NCBI RefSeq assembly: GCF_029227915.1
Contig: NC_079883.1
Location: forward strand, 22,878,001-22,942,000
DNA from: Hydractinia symbiolongicarpus
Lineage: Eukaryota; Cnidaria; Hydrozoa; Anthoathecata; Hydractiniidae
Reading direction: 5' to 3'
DNA length: 64,000 nt
Part shown: positions 1-11,400 of the stretch, in pieces
Layout of the letters: every line of letters begins with the position of its first letter
Numbering within the stretch: position 1 is the stretch's first letter
The notes under the pieces: generated by a model
What the model was told of the DNA's origin: nothing
Seen by the model: only the letters and a program-made list of their open reading frames with translations
Database searches by the model: none
Program-made: the position numbers and the translations under genes

Positions 1-90
1 AAAAAATTAACCTTAGATCGAACCATGGACCCGCAGGTGCAACGTCCAGTCAACGCCTTTTTACGCCCTATAACCACTAAAACGCCATAA
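1..90 (-). repeat. tRNA-derived SINE head, cut by the window edge
   Basis: Read on the minus strand this shows a tRNA-like promoter. A box-A-like segment (TTAGTGGTTATAGGG, about 70-86) is followed about 50 bases on by a box-B-like segment (ATGGTTCGATC, about 11-27). The sequence then runs into a T-rich stretch at the window edge, so the rest of the element is not visible. The spacing is that of a Pol III internal promoter. I see no convincing cloverleaf, so a SINE head is likelier than a working tRNA gene. Its box A resembles the SINEs at 4416-4770 and 41253-41600, but the body cannot be compared. Confidence 0.5.
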
Positions 91-557
91 AAACCGACTC
101 TGTATTCCGAACAATTGATCGACAAAGGGAAATAAATGAGAACATAAAATACATTAAAATCTTTATCAGCAAGGTTGTAATTAAACCAGCAAAAGACAGC
201 ACAACACCATCAAAATGTTTTTTATAGATTGAAAGTTATTAATGCTATAATCAAAATCTTTATTCTTCTTTCTTCATATTCAGCACCAAAATAACGTTTT
301 TTGCAGGAGGAGTTTATTAAAAAAATAACTAAATCAAAATCTTCTTTCTTCATATATATAATAAAAATTTCAAAAATATAATGAAATATAACCACGAACA
401 AATTGAATCTAAGATGAATGAAGGAATAAAACATGGTATGGATCAGAGTTTCATACCCAAACCACGAATGAGTGAATCAATCAAATCAGACATTCATATG
501 TACCGGTCAAAATGACAGAAAAATTGAAAAAGCGGTATTTACTTAATTAGCACTAAA

Positions 558-604
558 TCTCTCTCTCTTTTTTCTCTTTCTTTCTAACTTTTTCTCTTTT
601 TTTC

Positions 605-639
<35 letters not shown>

Positions 640-640
640 G
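558..640. repeat. CT/TTTC microsatellite
   Basis: A pyrimidine-only tract of CT and CTTT units on the plus strand. The flanks from 91 to 690 show no gene. Just after it, at about 658-680, a G run and a C run can pair. Confidence 0.8.
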
Positions 641-689
641 GTTAGTAGGAAAATTTTGAGGGGGTCTTCCCCCCCGCGGCGGTTACGGC

Positions 690-2560
690 ACTGAGTTTAT
701 TTGAACACCCAAATGAACATGGAGTAGAGCCAGAGCATTAAAATTTTCTTCTGTCATTGTTGATGATCTGCAATAGTTTTTTAGTGTCCTCTTGGCAGAA
801 AAGGATCTCTCACATTCGCATAACGTCATAGGAATGGTGGCTAAAATTCTAAGGGCCGCCTCTATATTTCTAAAGACTTCACCTGCATGAAGGAGAGTGT
901 TAGGAGTAATCTAAAACATCAGAATAAATATAATTCGGCCTGTGTACTTGTCTTTTTGCAGTTTAAGAAACACTAACCGTTTTGTTTACTTTATTAGCTA
1001 ATTCCTCTGCAAGTAAAAATATTTTTCATGATAGGTGTCAATATTGTCTCCAATGCAAGCAAACCTATCTTTTAATTAACATTACAGTTTTAAACATGTC
1101 ATTGGTCTTACTCTGTAATAGTTTTGTTACTTCCATTGTCATGTCAAATACCTGTCTAGTAATGACCATGGCAATAACAAAGTCAAATCTTTCCAATGCA
1201 TTTCTATGAATGACTGGGTACAGTATCAACATTAATTTCCCTATTAGGGTCAAGGGCCATCTCATCAAAAGTAGCTAAATGCCTTCAAACAAATCATTGA
1301 AATCACTCATGCCAATAATACGTTCCACCCACATAGTGTTACAAACATCAATAATATGGGCATACTTTGGGTTATTAGAAAAGTCAGCAACATTCTTGCG
1401 TAAAAGTTTTAACCTACTTTCAGAAAATGTGAAAAAGTTTGTTATCTGTTTGATTTGATCCATCATGTTCCGGACATAATGCACAGAGCATGAATTACAG
1501 ATAACTAACTTTAGGCGATGAGAAGAACATCGTGTGTATAAAGCTAATCTGTTTTGCTTTAAAATGTGAACCTGACAACCATTAATTTTACCAGCTACAT
1601 TTCCAGCACTATCATAACATTGACCTCGACAATTCTGTATGTCAAGAGAATACCTTGGAAAGAGACAAACCTGAGAGTCCTTCACTACAATGAATAAGCC
1701 TTATGAAGTCCTCTCAGTTACAATGTTGGTCTACAAAACGAAGTACTATTTGTTTCTTGGTAGATGTGTTGCAAGCTTCAAAATTTAGGTTGTTTAACTG
1801 CAGATATTATTTTGTCTGTTATATAATCACCACAACATGAAATAATAAGTTGCATTTTTTGAACAGGCTTTTAAATGATTACCTAAATCTATATCACCCC
1901 CTCTTACTCTATAATTTAAAAGTTCAAGAAAATTGCCAACAGAATAAGGAGCATAGCCACCAACTTTAGGAACATCTTTTAAGTTGTCTCTGTGTCCTCT
2001 CAAGGAAATGCATAGGCGGCCACAAAGAATAACAATATCAATAATGGCCGCAAAAACACTTCTGTTGGTTTCTACCTTTTTGGAATACATAGTAGATACC
2101 AGTTCACTATTTTTTTGGTGTACCTGACTGGTTAGTACTTGAAGAAGTTAAAATAAAAGAGGTGTCCTTATAAAGGGCACTTTTGTCATGCTTTTTATTA
2201 AACACTGTCATTCCAGTAGTTCTGCCCTTTTATAATAAGATTAGTAGCTAATGCGGATTTCGAATTTATCTTTTGATGCAATAATATGCAAGACAGACAA
2301 AACGCAGCATCCATGTGATTAGAATATGCTAGCCACGGAAATTGAGCAAACCAAACATATCGAAATCGACCCCAGAGCTCTTTGAGATAAACTTCGAGGT
2401 TTTTATGTCCAAAAACTCTGGGGATGAGAATGGCGTAATCACGAAAATAAATTACCGCCAAATATTTGCAACGATCGATTTGCAAAAATAAATGATCGCA
2501 TAATGTTTTTTCAATTTTGTGAATAGCGCAATTTAAGAATATAAGAAAATTCTCGAGCAA
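690..2560 (-). pseudogene. Degenerate hAT-superfamily transposase (TTF zinc finger / DUF4371 / ZMYM1-like)
   Basis: Translated pieces on the minus strand line up in the order of a DUF4371-type hAT transposase. At 2198-2560 a TTF-type zinc-finger segment reads FPWLAYSNHMDAAFCLSC. At 1827-2090 the DUF4371 start reads CGRLCISLRGHRDNL and then HLKACSKNATY. At 1275-1685 the catalytic-core region reads NCRGQCYDSAGN and CNTMWVERI. At 1065-1268 comes the alpha-helical region. At about 720-910 the hAT C-terminal dimerisation segment contains ECERSFSAKRTLKNY. The pieces lie in different frames broken by stops and frameshifts, so this is a relic. Family features are from general knowledge of hAT/ZMYM1-like proteins; order and motifs are seen directly. 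I did not find terminal inverted repeats or an 8-bp target duplication. Confidence 0.85.
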
Positions 2561-3600
2561 AAATTATTTAGATCGATTCAAGAACCTAATCGCTTCTTCT
2601 TTTTTGGTCGTGTGCAATTCCGAATTTTGTCCCGCTTGCAGCGAAATTCTTAAATGCAGCAGAAGCTGCAAAAAGTTCTTGTAACCTTCTTCGCATACGT
2701 AACTAAACAACGAAAACTGTTTATTTCCATGGCCGGCTTTCGTCGTAAAGGTTTATATTAAAGCAAGTTACGTTTCACACTCTGGCGCATTAAGCTTCAT
2801 AGTCTACTTAACTATGCCTAACAGTTTTATCGGAATTGTTTAAGATGTCAGCATGGAGGTATGTATAAAAGAACTTCTTTACGGCTACTGCGGTTGTCCT
2901 TAAAACTTATTTAGCCTTGAAATTTTGAGAAAGCACACACAGTTTTGCTCATGTCGAATAAGACTTTTTTCCATTTCTCTGCATTTTCCGCTATAGCGCA
3001 AAAAACTCACAGCTTTTTCGTTCGCCCGTGCACACTTTAGCTAAATTAAAGTTTTAAAATGCACACGGGCGAACAAAAAAGCTCATATCCTTCTATTTTA
3101 AAAAAATCGCTACAGGCCCTGGGATCGCGGTTGGCTTTCTGATTCGTGGCTTGATGCGCTAGACAACGCAAAAAGAGGCTCTGGGAACGATATTGGGGGA
3201 AGGGGGGGGGGGTACCTAGGCTAACTCTCACTCAATTTGAGTTTTAATCGAAAATGAACGTGCTAAATATATTTAGCTAGATCAGATTTGCTTTATGAAG
3301 ATGCTTTTAAGGTACCACTATGACTATGGTAACATGATATGTTATTACTAGAAGAAGGTTATTAATTTAACTTGCAATAAATTAGTTGAAATACACACTA
3401 CCATGGAGAACATGTAGCGAGAACGTGTACGAAAGGAGAATTGTAAAACTCATTGTTGAGACATAACGTTATTAACTATCAAGTGCATTGATAGTAAAAT
3501 TGCCTGTAATTCTTTATAACCATAGTGAGTGGTGGGAAAATAATGATTCAATAAATAGCAATAATAATAAATAATAAATTCAATAAATCAATTCAATCAA
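2561..3600. other. Non-coding stretch, no gene recognised
   Basis: AT-rich sequence upstream of the hAT relic. It contains an inverted repeat (3011-3083) and a G run at about 3195-3211. No exon-like reading frame with family resemblance is seen. Confidence 0.5.
3011..3083. repeat. Inverted repeat with arms of about 22 bases
   Basis: The arm at 3011-3032 (AGCTTTTTCGTTCGCCCGTG...) pairs with 3060-3083 with few mismatches across an AT-rich spacer. It is probably a small foldback element. Confidence 0.75.
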
Positions 3601-3604
3601 TGTG

Positions 3605-3830
3605 GGAAAATGAATGTTACCCATAGGCCCGGGTTAACCCAAACCATGTGAGGAAAATTGGGGGTTGGATGGAGATGTCTGGTAGAGCGCGGATCCTAAT
3701 TTGGTTTGCGTAGCTCAAAATGATCATTTATACTCAATTAGGCCATGCCCTCCCTGCTGGAAATAATAGACAGGGTATATCCCGAAATTTGTGAGACTAA
3801 TGTAAAATATTCACATCTATCTATCCATAG
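3605..3830 (+). repeat. SINE family A, 5'-truncated copy
   Basis: This matches the body and 3' part of the SINEs at 4416-4770 and 41253-41600, in the opposite orientation. Shared blocks include GGGTTAACCCAAACCATGTG, a GAGCTACGCAAACC-like segment and AATAATAGACAGGGTATATC, ending in a (TCTA)n tail at 3814-3827. The tRNA-like head is absent, as in an incomplete reverse transcript. Confidence 0.85.
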
Positions 3831-4082
3831 TTAATAGTTTTGTCTATCAACTATGATCTCTATCCATCTCTATCGCCGCATTTAAAAGTTTTGATGACTA
3901 TGTAGATATGACGTCATCAAGATGGTAACAAAGCAGTGAGGTACCAAATCGAGCTGAAAATCCTCTTTTCTTTTTTACAACAAACTTGGTCCTTGCAATA
4001 TCAGAAGATTTGCTTTGAAGATTACTCCTCTTGGCGCCAATTAATCTGCAAGGAGAATATACCCCGTCAGTAGCAAAAAACT

Positions 4083-4170
4083 AGATATAAGCTAGCTATA
4101 GCTAGCTAGCTAGCCAAATAAATTTATTTAGCTAGCTGCTAGCTAGCATTAAAACTAAAGCTAGCTGCAG
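4083..4170. repeat. (GCTA)n-rich self-complementary tract
   Basis: Repeated GCTAGC/TAGCTAGC units, each palindromic, in two clusters around AAATAAATTTATTTAGC. Shorter GCTAGC clusters occur at 31745, 32150 and 58350. Confidence 0.8.
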
Positions 4171-4415
4171 CTGCTCATTACCCACCATTTTTACACTGTA
4201 CTATCCTTTACTTTTAAAAACCAGGCTGTTTAGTGTGTGACTAAAATTCAGGAAAGGACGTGAAGACTAGTTTAAAGAACCAGTGAAAAAAACGTTTGTC
4301 ATGTGTGGATTTTTGATCACACCATCCCTTTTTAGCTAGCTATAATAACAAATTATTTTTTTCTTGCTGATTACTTTCACGAGTGGATTTCACACTATTC
4401 TGTGTTTATGGAATC

Positions 4416-4770
4416 TAGATGGATAGGGAGATGTGCATATTTTACGTGGCTAGCCTCACAAATATAAAGGGATATACCCTGTTTATTATTTCCAGGAGGG
4501 ACCATATGGCTTAGATGGAGAGTCCTAGAGTATTTAATGCTCATTTTGAGCTATGCAAACCCAATTGTTAGGGCCCATGCTCTACTAGACAACACATGGC
4601 AACATCCAACAGCCCAAACAGTGTACCATCTCCCCGAATTCCCTCACATGGCTTGGGTAAACCCGGGGCTATGGTAACATTCACTCGCCCATGTTGAATC
4701 GCCGTCAAGAGGGATCGAACCCCTGTCTCCCGCACAGAGTATGAAAGCTATAACCACTAATCTGCGGTGC
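4416..4770 (-). repeat. SINE family A, near full-length
   Basis: Read on the minus strand the element starts GCACCGCAGATTAGTGG, carries a box-A-like TTAGTGGTTATAGC and a box-B-like GGGGTTCGATCCC, then the shared core (CCATGTGAGGGAATTCGG), and ends in a short TCTA/CCAT tail. The copy at 41253-41600 matches along its whole length. A tRNA-derived head plus a microsatellite tail marks it as a SINE moved by a LINE in trans; the partner is not identified. Confidence 0.9.
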
Positions 4771-5700
4771 AACAGATGCCAAAACACCAATCATTTTTTA
4801 AAAAAAGCAGAAGTTTTGAGAAAATGAATATATATGTGTGTGTCTGGAACATTACAGTATCTTTAATAAGTCACACACCAATTATTGTTACGTTACAGTA
4901 TCTTTTCTTGTTTTACCTATGACTTCAAACTAGGTAGGGTGACAAGAAGAGTTGTGTCAGGAACAGCAGATAACAAATACTCTTTTGAGACAAAGTGGAC
5001 GATGAATAACACAATTCATCACAGGCCTATCAATAGGAAAATAACACCCAAGCAATAAATCGCTCCCCCAAGGTTACCATAATAAACTTGGCGAGCAATC
5101 TGAATAAATAGAATAAGTTTATAAACGCATATTTTCACAAAGTCCTTTATCTATTTTATTTTATCTATTTTTATTTATTTTTTTTCCTTTTTTACTTTAT
5201 ATAATAAGAAAGATAACATTGATTTCCATGTGAGATGAATTAATATTCTTCAGCCAGAAAAACTGTTTTTGGAATTGGGGGAGCAATTAATGGCTCCACT
5301 AGTTTCTTATTTCTCAGAATTGGGTGAGCCTTTGCGTGAGCAAAAGCAATTGCTCTTCCCTTATTGATAGGCCTGTCATCATTATGACCTTTTGACTACC
5401 CTCTTCCTGCATTGCTTCCATAGGGCTGGCGATTTACACAAGTGTTTCGCCGCTGTGCATCGTTGCGCATTATAACTTGTATTTTTAACGTGAGTTTGCC
5501 ACAGCGGCGAAACCATCGCGCAGGCGATTGTTGCGCTAAATATAATTTTTTATTAGTTATTTCATTGTTGCGCTGAAGATTTATATTTTTTTAATAGTTT
5601 ACAGCGCTTCGCGACTTCAACGCAGTGGCAAAACTATTGCACAGCGTAACCGCTAAAAACTAAATGCATTTTTTGATACTTTTTACAGCGCTTTGCAACG
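4771..5700. other. Non-coding stretch, no gene recognised
   Basis: AT-rich sequence with T-rich tracts near 5150-5200. From about 5440 it becomes unusually rich in GCGC and TTGCGC motifs, leading into the diverged direct repeat below. No coding signal recognised. Confidence 0.5.
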
Positions 5701-5717
5701 TTAGGGTTAGGGTTAGG
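5701..5717 (+). repeat. Short interstitial TTAGGG run
   Basis: Nearly three TTAGGG units in a row, the telomere unit of most animals. It is too short to be a chromosome end and is flanked on both sides by ordinary sequence. Confidence 0.8.
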
Positions 5718-5905
5718 TTGTGAAACATTGTGCAGCGCATTACCTTTTGCTGTTGCTCCAAAGTTGTGAAGGCTATTTTCAGAGGTATATATTATCTACG
5801 AAATGTCAAAGGACTAAACATTGCACTGCGCACTACCTTTCGACAGTGCGTAGAGGTTGCAAACGGCGTTTTCAAAGGTATATGTTATCCAAAAACTATA
5901 AAGCA
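5718..5905 (+). repeat. Diverged direct repeat, two units of about 93 bases
   Basis: Two units follow each other. Each contains ACATTGxxCxGCGCAxTACCTTT, a middle part ending in GTT(G)TGAAGGC or its variant, then TTTTCA(A/G)AGGTATAT. They begin near 5720 and 5814. The reading frames here are short and look like by-products of the repeat. Confidence 0.6.
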
Positions 5906-6710
5906 TATGAATATATACAATCGCAAAGCACTTTGAATAGGTGGCAGCTATTTGTGCAAATCACCGCCCTACCCATTGCTCCCCATTAAACACAACACCT
6001 AAAATTTATTTACTTAATAATGGCGGACTATTCCGTCATCCACTCATCGTTTGATGATGCCATTGACATGGTATGCACTCGGATTAAATTGTGTTTTAGC
6101 CGAACTTGACATTAAAGGGATCCTGAGGTATAAAATAATGTTAAACTTGTAGCTTGTATAGGCCCTGTATGTGTACTAACAAGATTTGATTTCAAACCAA
6201 CATGCAGATCCCAAGTTATGGAGTCATCAGCAAAAAATTAGGAGGCCTGGGACGAGCAAATGAGTGCTATTATGTTATTCAATTGACCTTTATAATATCT
6301 ATGCATTTATAAAGTTTACATGCACATCACTTAACAGGTCTAAAATTACTGATGAAAAAAATGTCAAAAATTGTTATTACTTAAATAATGACATCATAGT
6401 TTTGTAGCATAATTAAATTTAAAATTTTTTAAATGTAAATATCTAAAAAATAAAAAAAGCTTTTTAAAAAATTTAAAAAGACTAACTTTTTAAACTCTTT
6501 ATATTATATAAGTCCAACAACATTTTATACATTGGATTCCCTTTAAACACGGTTTTGCTTAGTCCACCAAGATGATTGGAATCTATTAGAGGTTAAATGG
6601 AAGGGGAGATATTTTGATGTTGTGCATCATTTTTGTAGTAGGTCATCAATGTTCACTTTTAGCAACTTTGCAGATTTGCTAGACTGGATTCATCACTACT
6701 TGCTGCTATT

Positions 6711-6778
6711 GCTTCCCATAAAGTCATCAAGGTAATAAAGATGCTGATCTTTATTACCTTGATGACTTTATGGGAAGC
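6711..6778. repeat. Perfect hairpin: 30-bp arms, 8-base loop
   Basis: The arm at 6711-6740 (starting GCTTCCCATAAAGTCATC) is the exact reverse complement of 6749-6778, with ATGCTGAT as loop. No mismatch is present in 30 pairs. Confidence 0.95.
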
Positions 6779-7699
6779 ACTTTGTAGAAAAAATAATAAC
6801 ATTAATTCAGCAGGATTTTCAGGATCCGTCTACCAAGGAATAATTTTCTGGCAGTTTTTTTCCATTTAAGAGTTTTGAAAGGAAATAAAAAAGGCATATA
6901 CCAAAAAGGGACTTTTTCCTCTTTTTGGTTTGTTGTCTCTTGCATGTAAAAACATTAAACAGACATGTTTCTAAATGTTATGGACTGTAACAGAATGGTG
7001 AGCTTGACACCTTCCCCTTGGCTAAACCTAAAACATGATTAATCAATGTTGATGTTAGCAGTTGCCTTTGAAAATGCTAAATACAGACACTTCAATGAGA
7101 ATTTATATCTAGTTTATTAACGATAAGAGACCGAGGAAGGTCCAGGATCATTAATAAGGAGATCTCTGATTTAACCATTAAACTTGTAAGATTTAGTGCA
7201 CGGAATTGACAGCATTAATGTGTGTGCATTTTAAACATAGTTTAGATGCATACAAGGTGCATGCTCATGAGTGCGTACCTATTTTAAAGCCCTGTATCAG
7301 ACCTCCTCTAATCACAATGCCTATTATTCTGATTTATTTGTCAGCACTACAGTTATTACCTTCTGCTGTAGGTAACATTTTAGAATCCAAATTAGCAATT
7401 GTCGACAAAATTGGAAAGTACTGTATCAGAAAAAGGTTTTATATATATTACTAGTCGGTAAAGCCTGTGGAAGAATCCATTGAGAGGCAGGATAGAAGTG
7501 AAAACGAAGCGACATTTGAATTTGTTGACATCAGCAACCCATCCACCAAAATAAAAATTGAAACCTTGTTTTCAAGTTGCATTTATTGTGCAGAGCTTAA
7601 ACTGCTGATCAAGAAAATGTATATGATCATGTGCTTTTGATGAATGGTTAATGAGATATAATGGTTTAAAAATTTTGCCGACATCAGCAATGGTCAGTA

Positions 7700-8035
7700 A
7701 AAACCTTAAAAAAATTTTTTCGGAAATTTGTATACCTGTTGCCTTCATCGTATAGATCTTGAAACGCTAATCAAGAAAATGTTTAGGATTATGTACCTTT
7801 GACAAACGATTGCGACAGCATTAACATGTCCATTCCAAAACGGATTTGGGGACCCAGGTTTGGGAAACCTGCCCAAATTGGTCGTAAGTGGTCCTTAGTT
7901 ACCCACACGGTTATAAATCATTGCGTCACCACTTTGTTTCCAAGTTATTTGGCCTCAAAGTTTTAGGTGCACTGTAATGGCTTCATTAATTTATTATACT
8001 TTTCTTTCACGTTAATATTAGTTTAACGTTAAAGT
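7700..8035 (+). repeat. Dispersed repeat, copy 1
   Basis: Similar in order and sequence to 9205-9475. Shared blocks include AACGGATTTGGGGACC, AGGTTTGGGAAAC, a TTACCCACxCxGT segment, a TTATTTGGCCT segment and GTGCACTGTAATG. An earlier partial unit may lie at 7508-7660 (GACATCAGCAA, CTGATCAAGAAAATGT). The class of element is unknown. Confidence 0.75.
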
Positions 8036-8387
8036 TTGGTAAATTACAGAACAATTATATAGGTGATGTTTTATAGACTTTATTGAAAAAAATTATGAAA
8101 AATATAATCGACTTTGCAAAAGACAGACACACGGAACTGGCGTATTATTATAAAGATACCTATACAATAAATAACAATAAAGTATATAACAGTTTTGTTT
8201 TAGTATGTTGGGTGAAAGACTGCAGTCTTTTTATATTGAGTTTCCTTTTTCTGGTCATCATATGGATGCTTTAGTTAATGTGAACAGTGCAATAAATGGA
8301 AAACGTATTTAATTCACATAGAATTTGTTTTGCAAATAGATTCTTCTATCCCTTATAACATTTCTAGTGTTCTTTTTTTTTTCTTAA

Positions 8388-8390
8388 AGG
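8388..8390 (+). other. 3' splice acceptor just upstream of the alpha-SNAP start codon
   Basis: A long T tract (about 8371-8385) runs into AAAG, with 20 bases left before the ATG at 8410. It fits either the end of an intron in the 5' UTR or a spliced-leader addition site, which hydrozoans are known to use. Sequence alone cannot decide between them. Confidence 0.55.
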
Positions 8391-8409
8391 ATTTTATTAA
8401 TAAAATAAA

Positions 8410-11400
8410 ATGGCTGACGAAGAGAGAGCCAATGCCATGATGGCTGAAGCACAGAAAAGATTGGAATCATCCAAATCCTTTTTTGGTAAGATGTTTGGGT
8501 AAGTCATACTAAGTATACTCTTTTATAATTTCCTCTTGAGACATTTCTCTTGTAGCTGTTATTTTATGGAGACATTGATTAACCCGTTTGGTAAAATGCT
8601 TAAGACAAAAACTCAGATGAAGTTATTTCAGAATTTCCAAAACTATGAATTTATAATGTTTAAGATTGAGTTGATCATTTAATGTACTGTTGGAAGACCT
8701 ATATGAGGCATGGCAGAGAAACTTTTTAACTCTCTAAGCTATAGCACTAAAGTCATCATGGTCAAACTATATAAGAGCCATATAGTTGTTTTTGTTTTAA
8801 AGAGTAAACTTGTAACAAGTTTTGCAGAATATTGTCTTTTTTTAAAGAATGTAAACAAGGTTTTTCATTGGGCAATCTTAGCTGATATGTTGCAGAATAT
8901 TTGATGATGCAAGTACTTATCTTTTGTATGTGGGCATTATTGTACACAAGAAAAATTGAGTTCATAACAATTTATATATATATGTTTTACATATTTTGTT
9001 TAAATAAATGAAAAATTGAGTTTTTCTGATGGTTTATATACTACTAGTAAAACTTGAATGAATAAATGGCAGAGTGGGCAGTGGGAACTCCTGAAAACAA
9101 AATCCACTGGAAAGTGAATAGACTAGATGCTGCAAAACTCATAATTTTATGAGAAAAGATTGCTTGTTAGCAGTACAGATACAAAAATAAATTGGCAAAA
9201 TTATCCCTTGCTTTCATCGTATTGATCTTGAAATGCTGATCAAGAAAGTGCACAGGATCGTGTATCTTTGCAGAACGGTTGCATTTCGAAACGGATTTGG
9301 GGACCAAGGTTTGGGAAACTTACCCAATTTAGCCCCATGTGGTCCTTATTTACCCACGCTGTGAAAAATGACTGACGTCACCACCTCGTTGCTGAGTTAT
9401 TTGGCCTTAAAGTTTTAAGTGCACTGTAATGATTTAATTTCATTAATTTAATATAAGATTTTGACGTTAAAGTAGTGTTATTGATGTCGCGCCATAACAT
9501 CAGAAAATTTAACATTTGAGGAATATGAACACATCAACTTCACCTGTTACAGACAGCGTCTCTGTATTATTATAAGAGTTAGAGTAAGGCTAGAAACGTA
9601 AATAAGCATGCATATCGTCTAACCTATATAAGTGATAATTAGTCAGGGCACTTATTGGACAGTGTGCACATTGTGAAAATGACTTCTTTTCTTTTCAAAT
9701 TAATTTGTATTTTGTCTGACTGAGCTATCTACTAATAGATAGTGAACGTAATGTCTAAATAAAAAATGATATAGCATGTTCGTATTTATGTTTCAGAGCA
9801 CATTCTAAGCTGGAGGAGGCTTGTGATCTTTATATACGTGCTGGTAACTCATATAAAATGGCGAAAAAGTGGAGTGGTATGATATATTTTGCTAACTCTT
9901 ATGGCGGTGAATTTATTTTATTAATGGAATTACATAAACCATGCTTAAAGCAAAAAAGGGCTAAGAAAGTTGGGTGTTTGTTTCTTCTGAGAGTCTAACC
10001 CCAATCTATTATACCTGCTACCTGTAGACCTGATGTTTCATTGCTACTTCCTGTATTGTGAATCAGCAGCATCAAGATGTGTTGGATGTAACACGAAATA
10101 TACATATTTTAAAATAAATTCATTTGTCTTATATTACCTGATTAAGATACTTTGACTTAATAAATTCAATTTTCGGACTTGCATTTATTCTTTATTAAAT
10201 TAAATTGTCAGCTGGAAATAAGTTTATACATATTTGGTTGACTTTGTTTAATTTATTAAGTTTTAACATATGTCAAAGATTTGATTAATATGTGTATGTT
10301 ATATTGTAGCTGCAGGAAATGCATTTGGTGAAGCTGCAAAGGTACAGTTAAATCATTTGCAAGTTAAACACGACGCAGCTTCGCAATACGTTGAGGCAGC
10401 TAATTGTTACCGAAAAGCAGATTTCCAGGGTACGTGCTAGAAATATGTAACATATAAAAAATAAATATAATTTTAGTCCTTAATATAGGCTTTTATGTAC
10501 CATATTTATTGTAATGTTTCTTTGTCTGTGAGTTGGACTTGGAAGTTCAGGTTATTTAGTTACATCAGCAAGTCTTCATTTATTTTTCAGACTTTTTCAG
10601 GATGCAGAGTTGATTTTCCATGTGGACATTGTGAAAAGTGCAGCATTAGCACATTTTTGCATGCATGTTTACTTCAACCTATACTCCCTTGTTAATGACA
10701 TAATATTAGCAGCTTACTAAGTAATTACTGTAATTTCCACCAATATTATGTCTAGATTTCTAGTTTATAAAATAGCAATATTGCGAATATAGTTAATTGG
10801 AGACAATATTTTCATAAGTTTAACTTTTTTTGCAATGTTGCCCCAAATCTTTTCAGGGCTTCCACCGAGAGAGGGAAATCAGGGAAAGTCAGGAAATTTG
10901 ACCTCTAAAAGTCAGGGAAAGTCAGGAAATTTGATACCACATTTTCGGTGGAAACCCTGCTTTCATGGTGGTTCAAGAACCATTTGTGTGCCTTTTCATA
11001 CTCAAAGTTGTAGGTTGCTTTTAATCTGTTTGCTTTTAATGAGCCTTTGTTTGACAAACTCAAAGAAACATAGAAAACCATGTTTATTTTTTATTCTTAT
11101 GTAAAAAGGAATGTAAGTTTAATCTAATGGTTTTGATTTGCTTCACTATAGAAGTGTAATTACCATGTTGAAAACAGACATCCCCACCATCACAATCCAG
11201 GAAAGGCAGCAAGAGGAGAGGGGGGGGAGGTGTAATTGAGAATAAAATGTGACAAAGTAGCTTAATAATTTAAGAACTATTAAACATTGATTTTGCTATT
11301 AAATAAAGCGGTCTTTAGTTTTTCTAAATTTATTTTTATACTCAGTCTATTTCAGTCTATATTTAGACTGCCTTCTGTAGTATTGAACAATTTCTTTTAG

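Larger units (their letters stand above)
5906..8389. other. 5' flank of the alpha-SNAP gene
   Basis: No exon with family resemblance is recognised before 8410. The stretch holds the hairpin at 6711-6778 and one copy of a dispersed repeat at 7700-8035. Promoter elements cannot be assigned by eye. A non-coding first exon may lie here, because a splice acceptor precedes the start codon. Confidence 0.4.

Noticed and set aside
1-90. Functional tRNA gene
   Set aside because: Box A/B-like blocks exist, but no stable acceptor and anticodon stems could be drawn. SINE heads explain it better.
5701-5717. Chromosome end or telomere
   Set aside because: Only about three units, with ordinary sequence on both sides.
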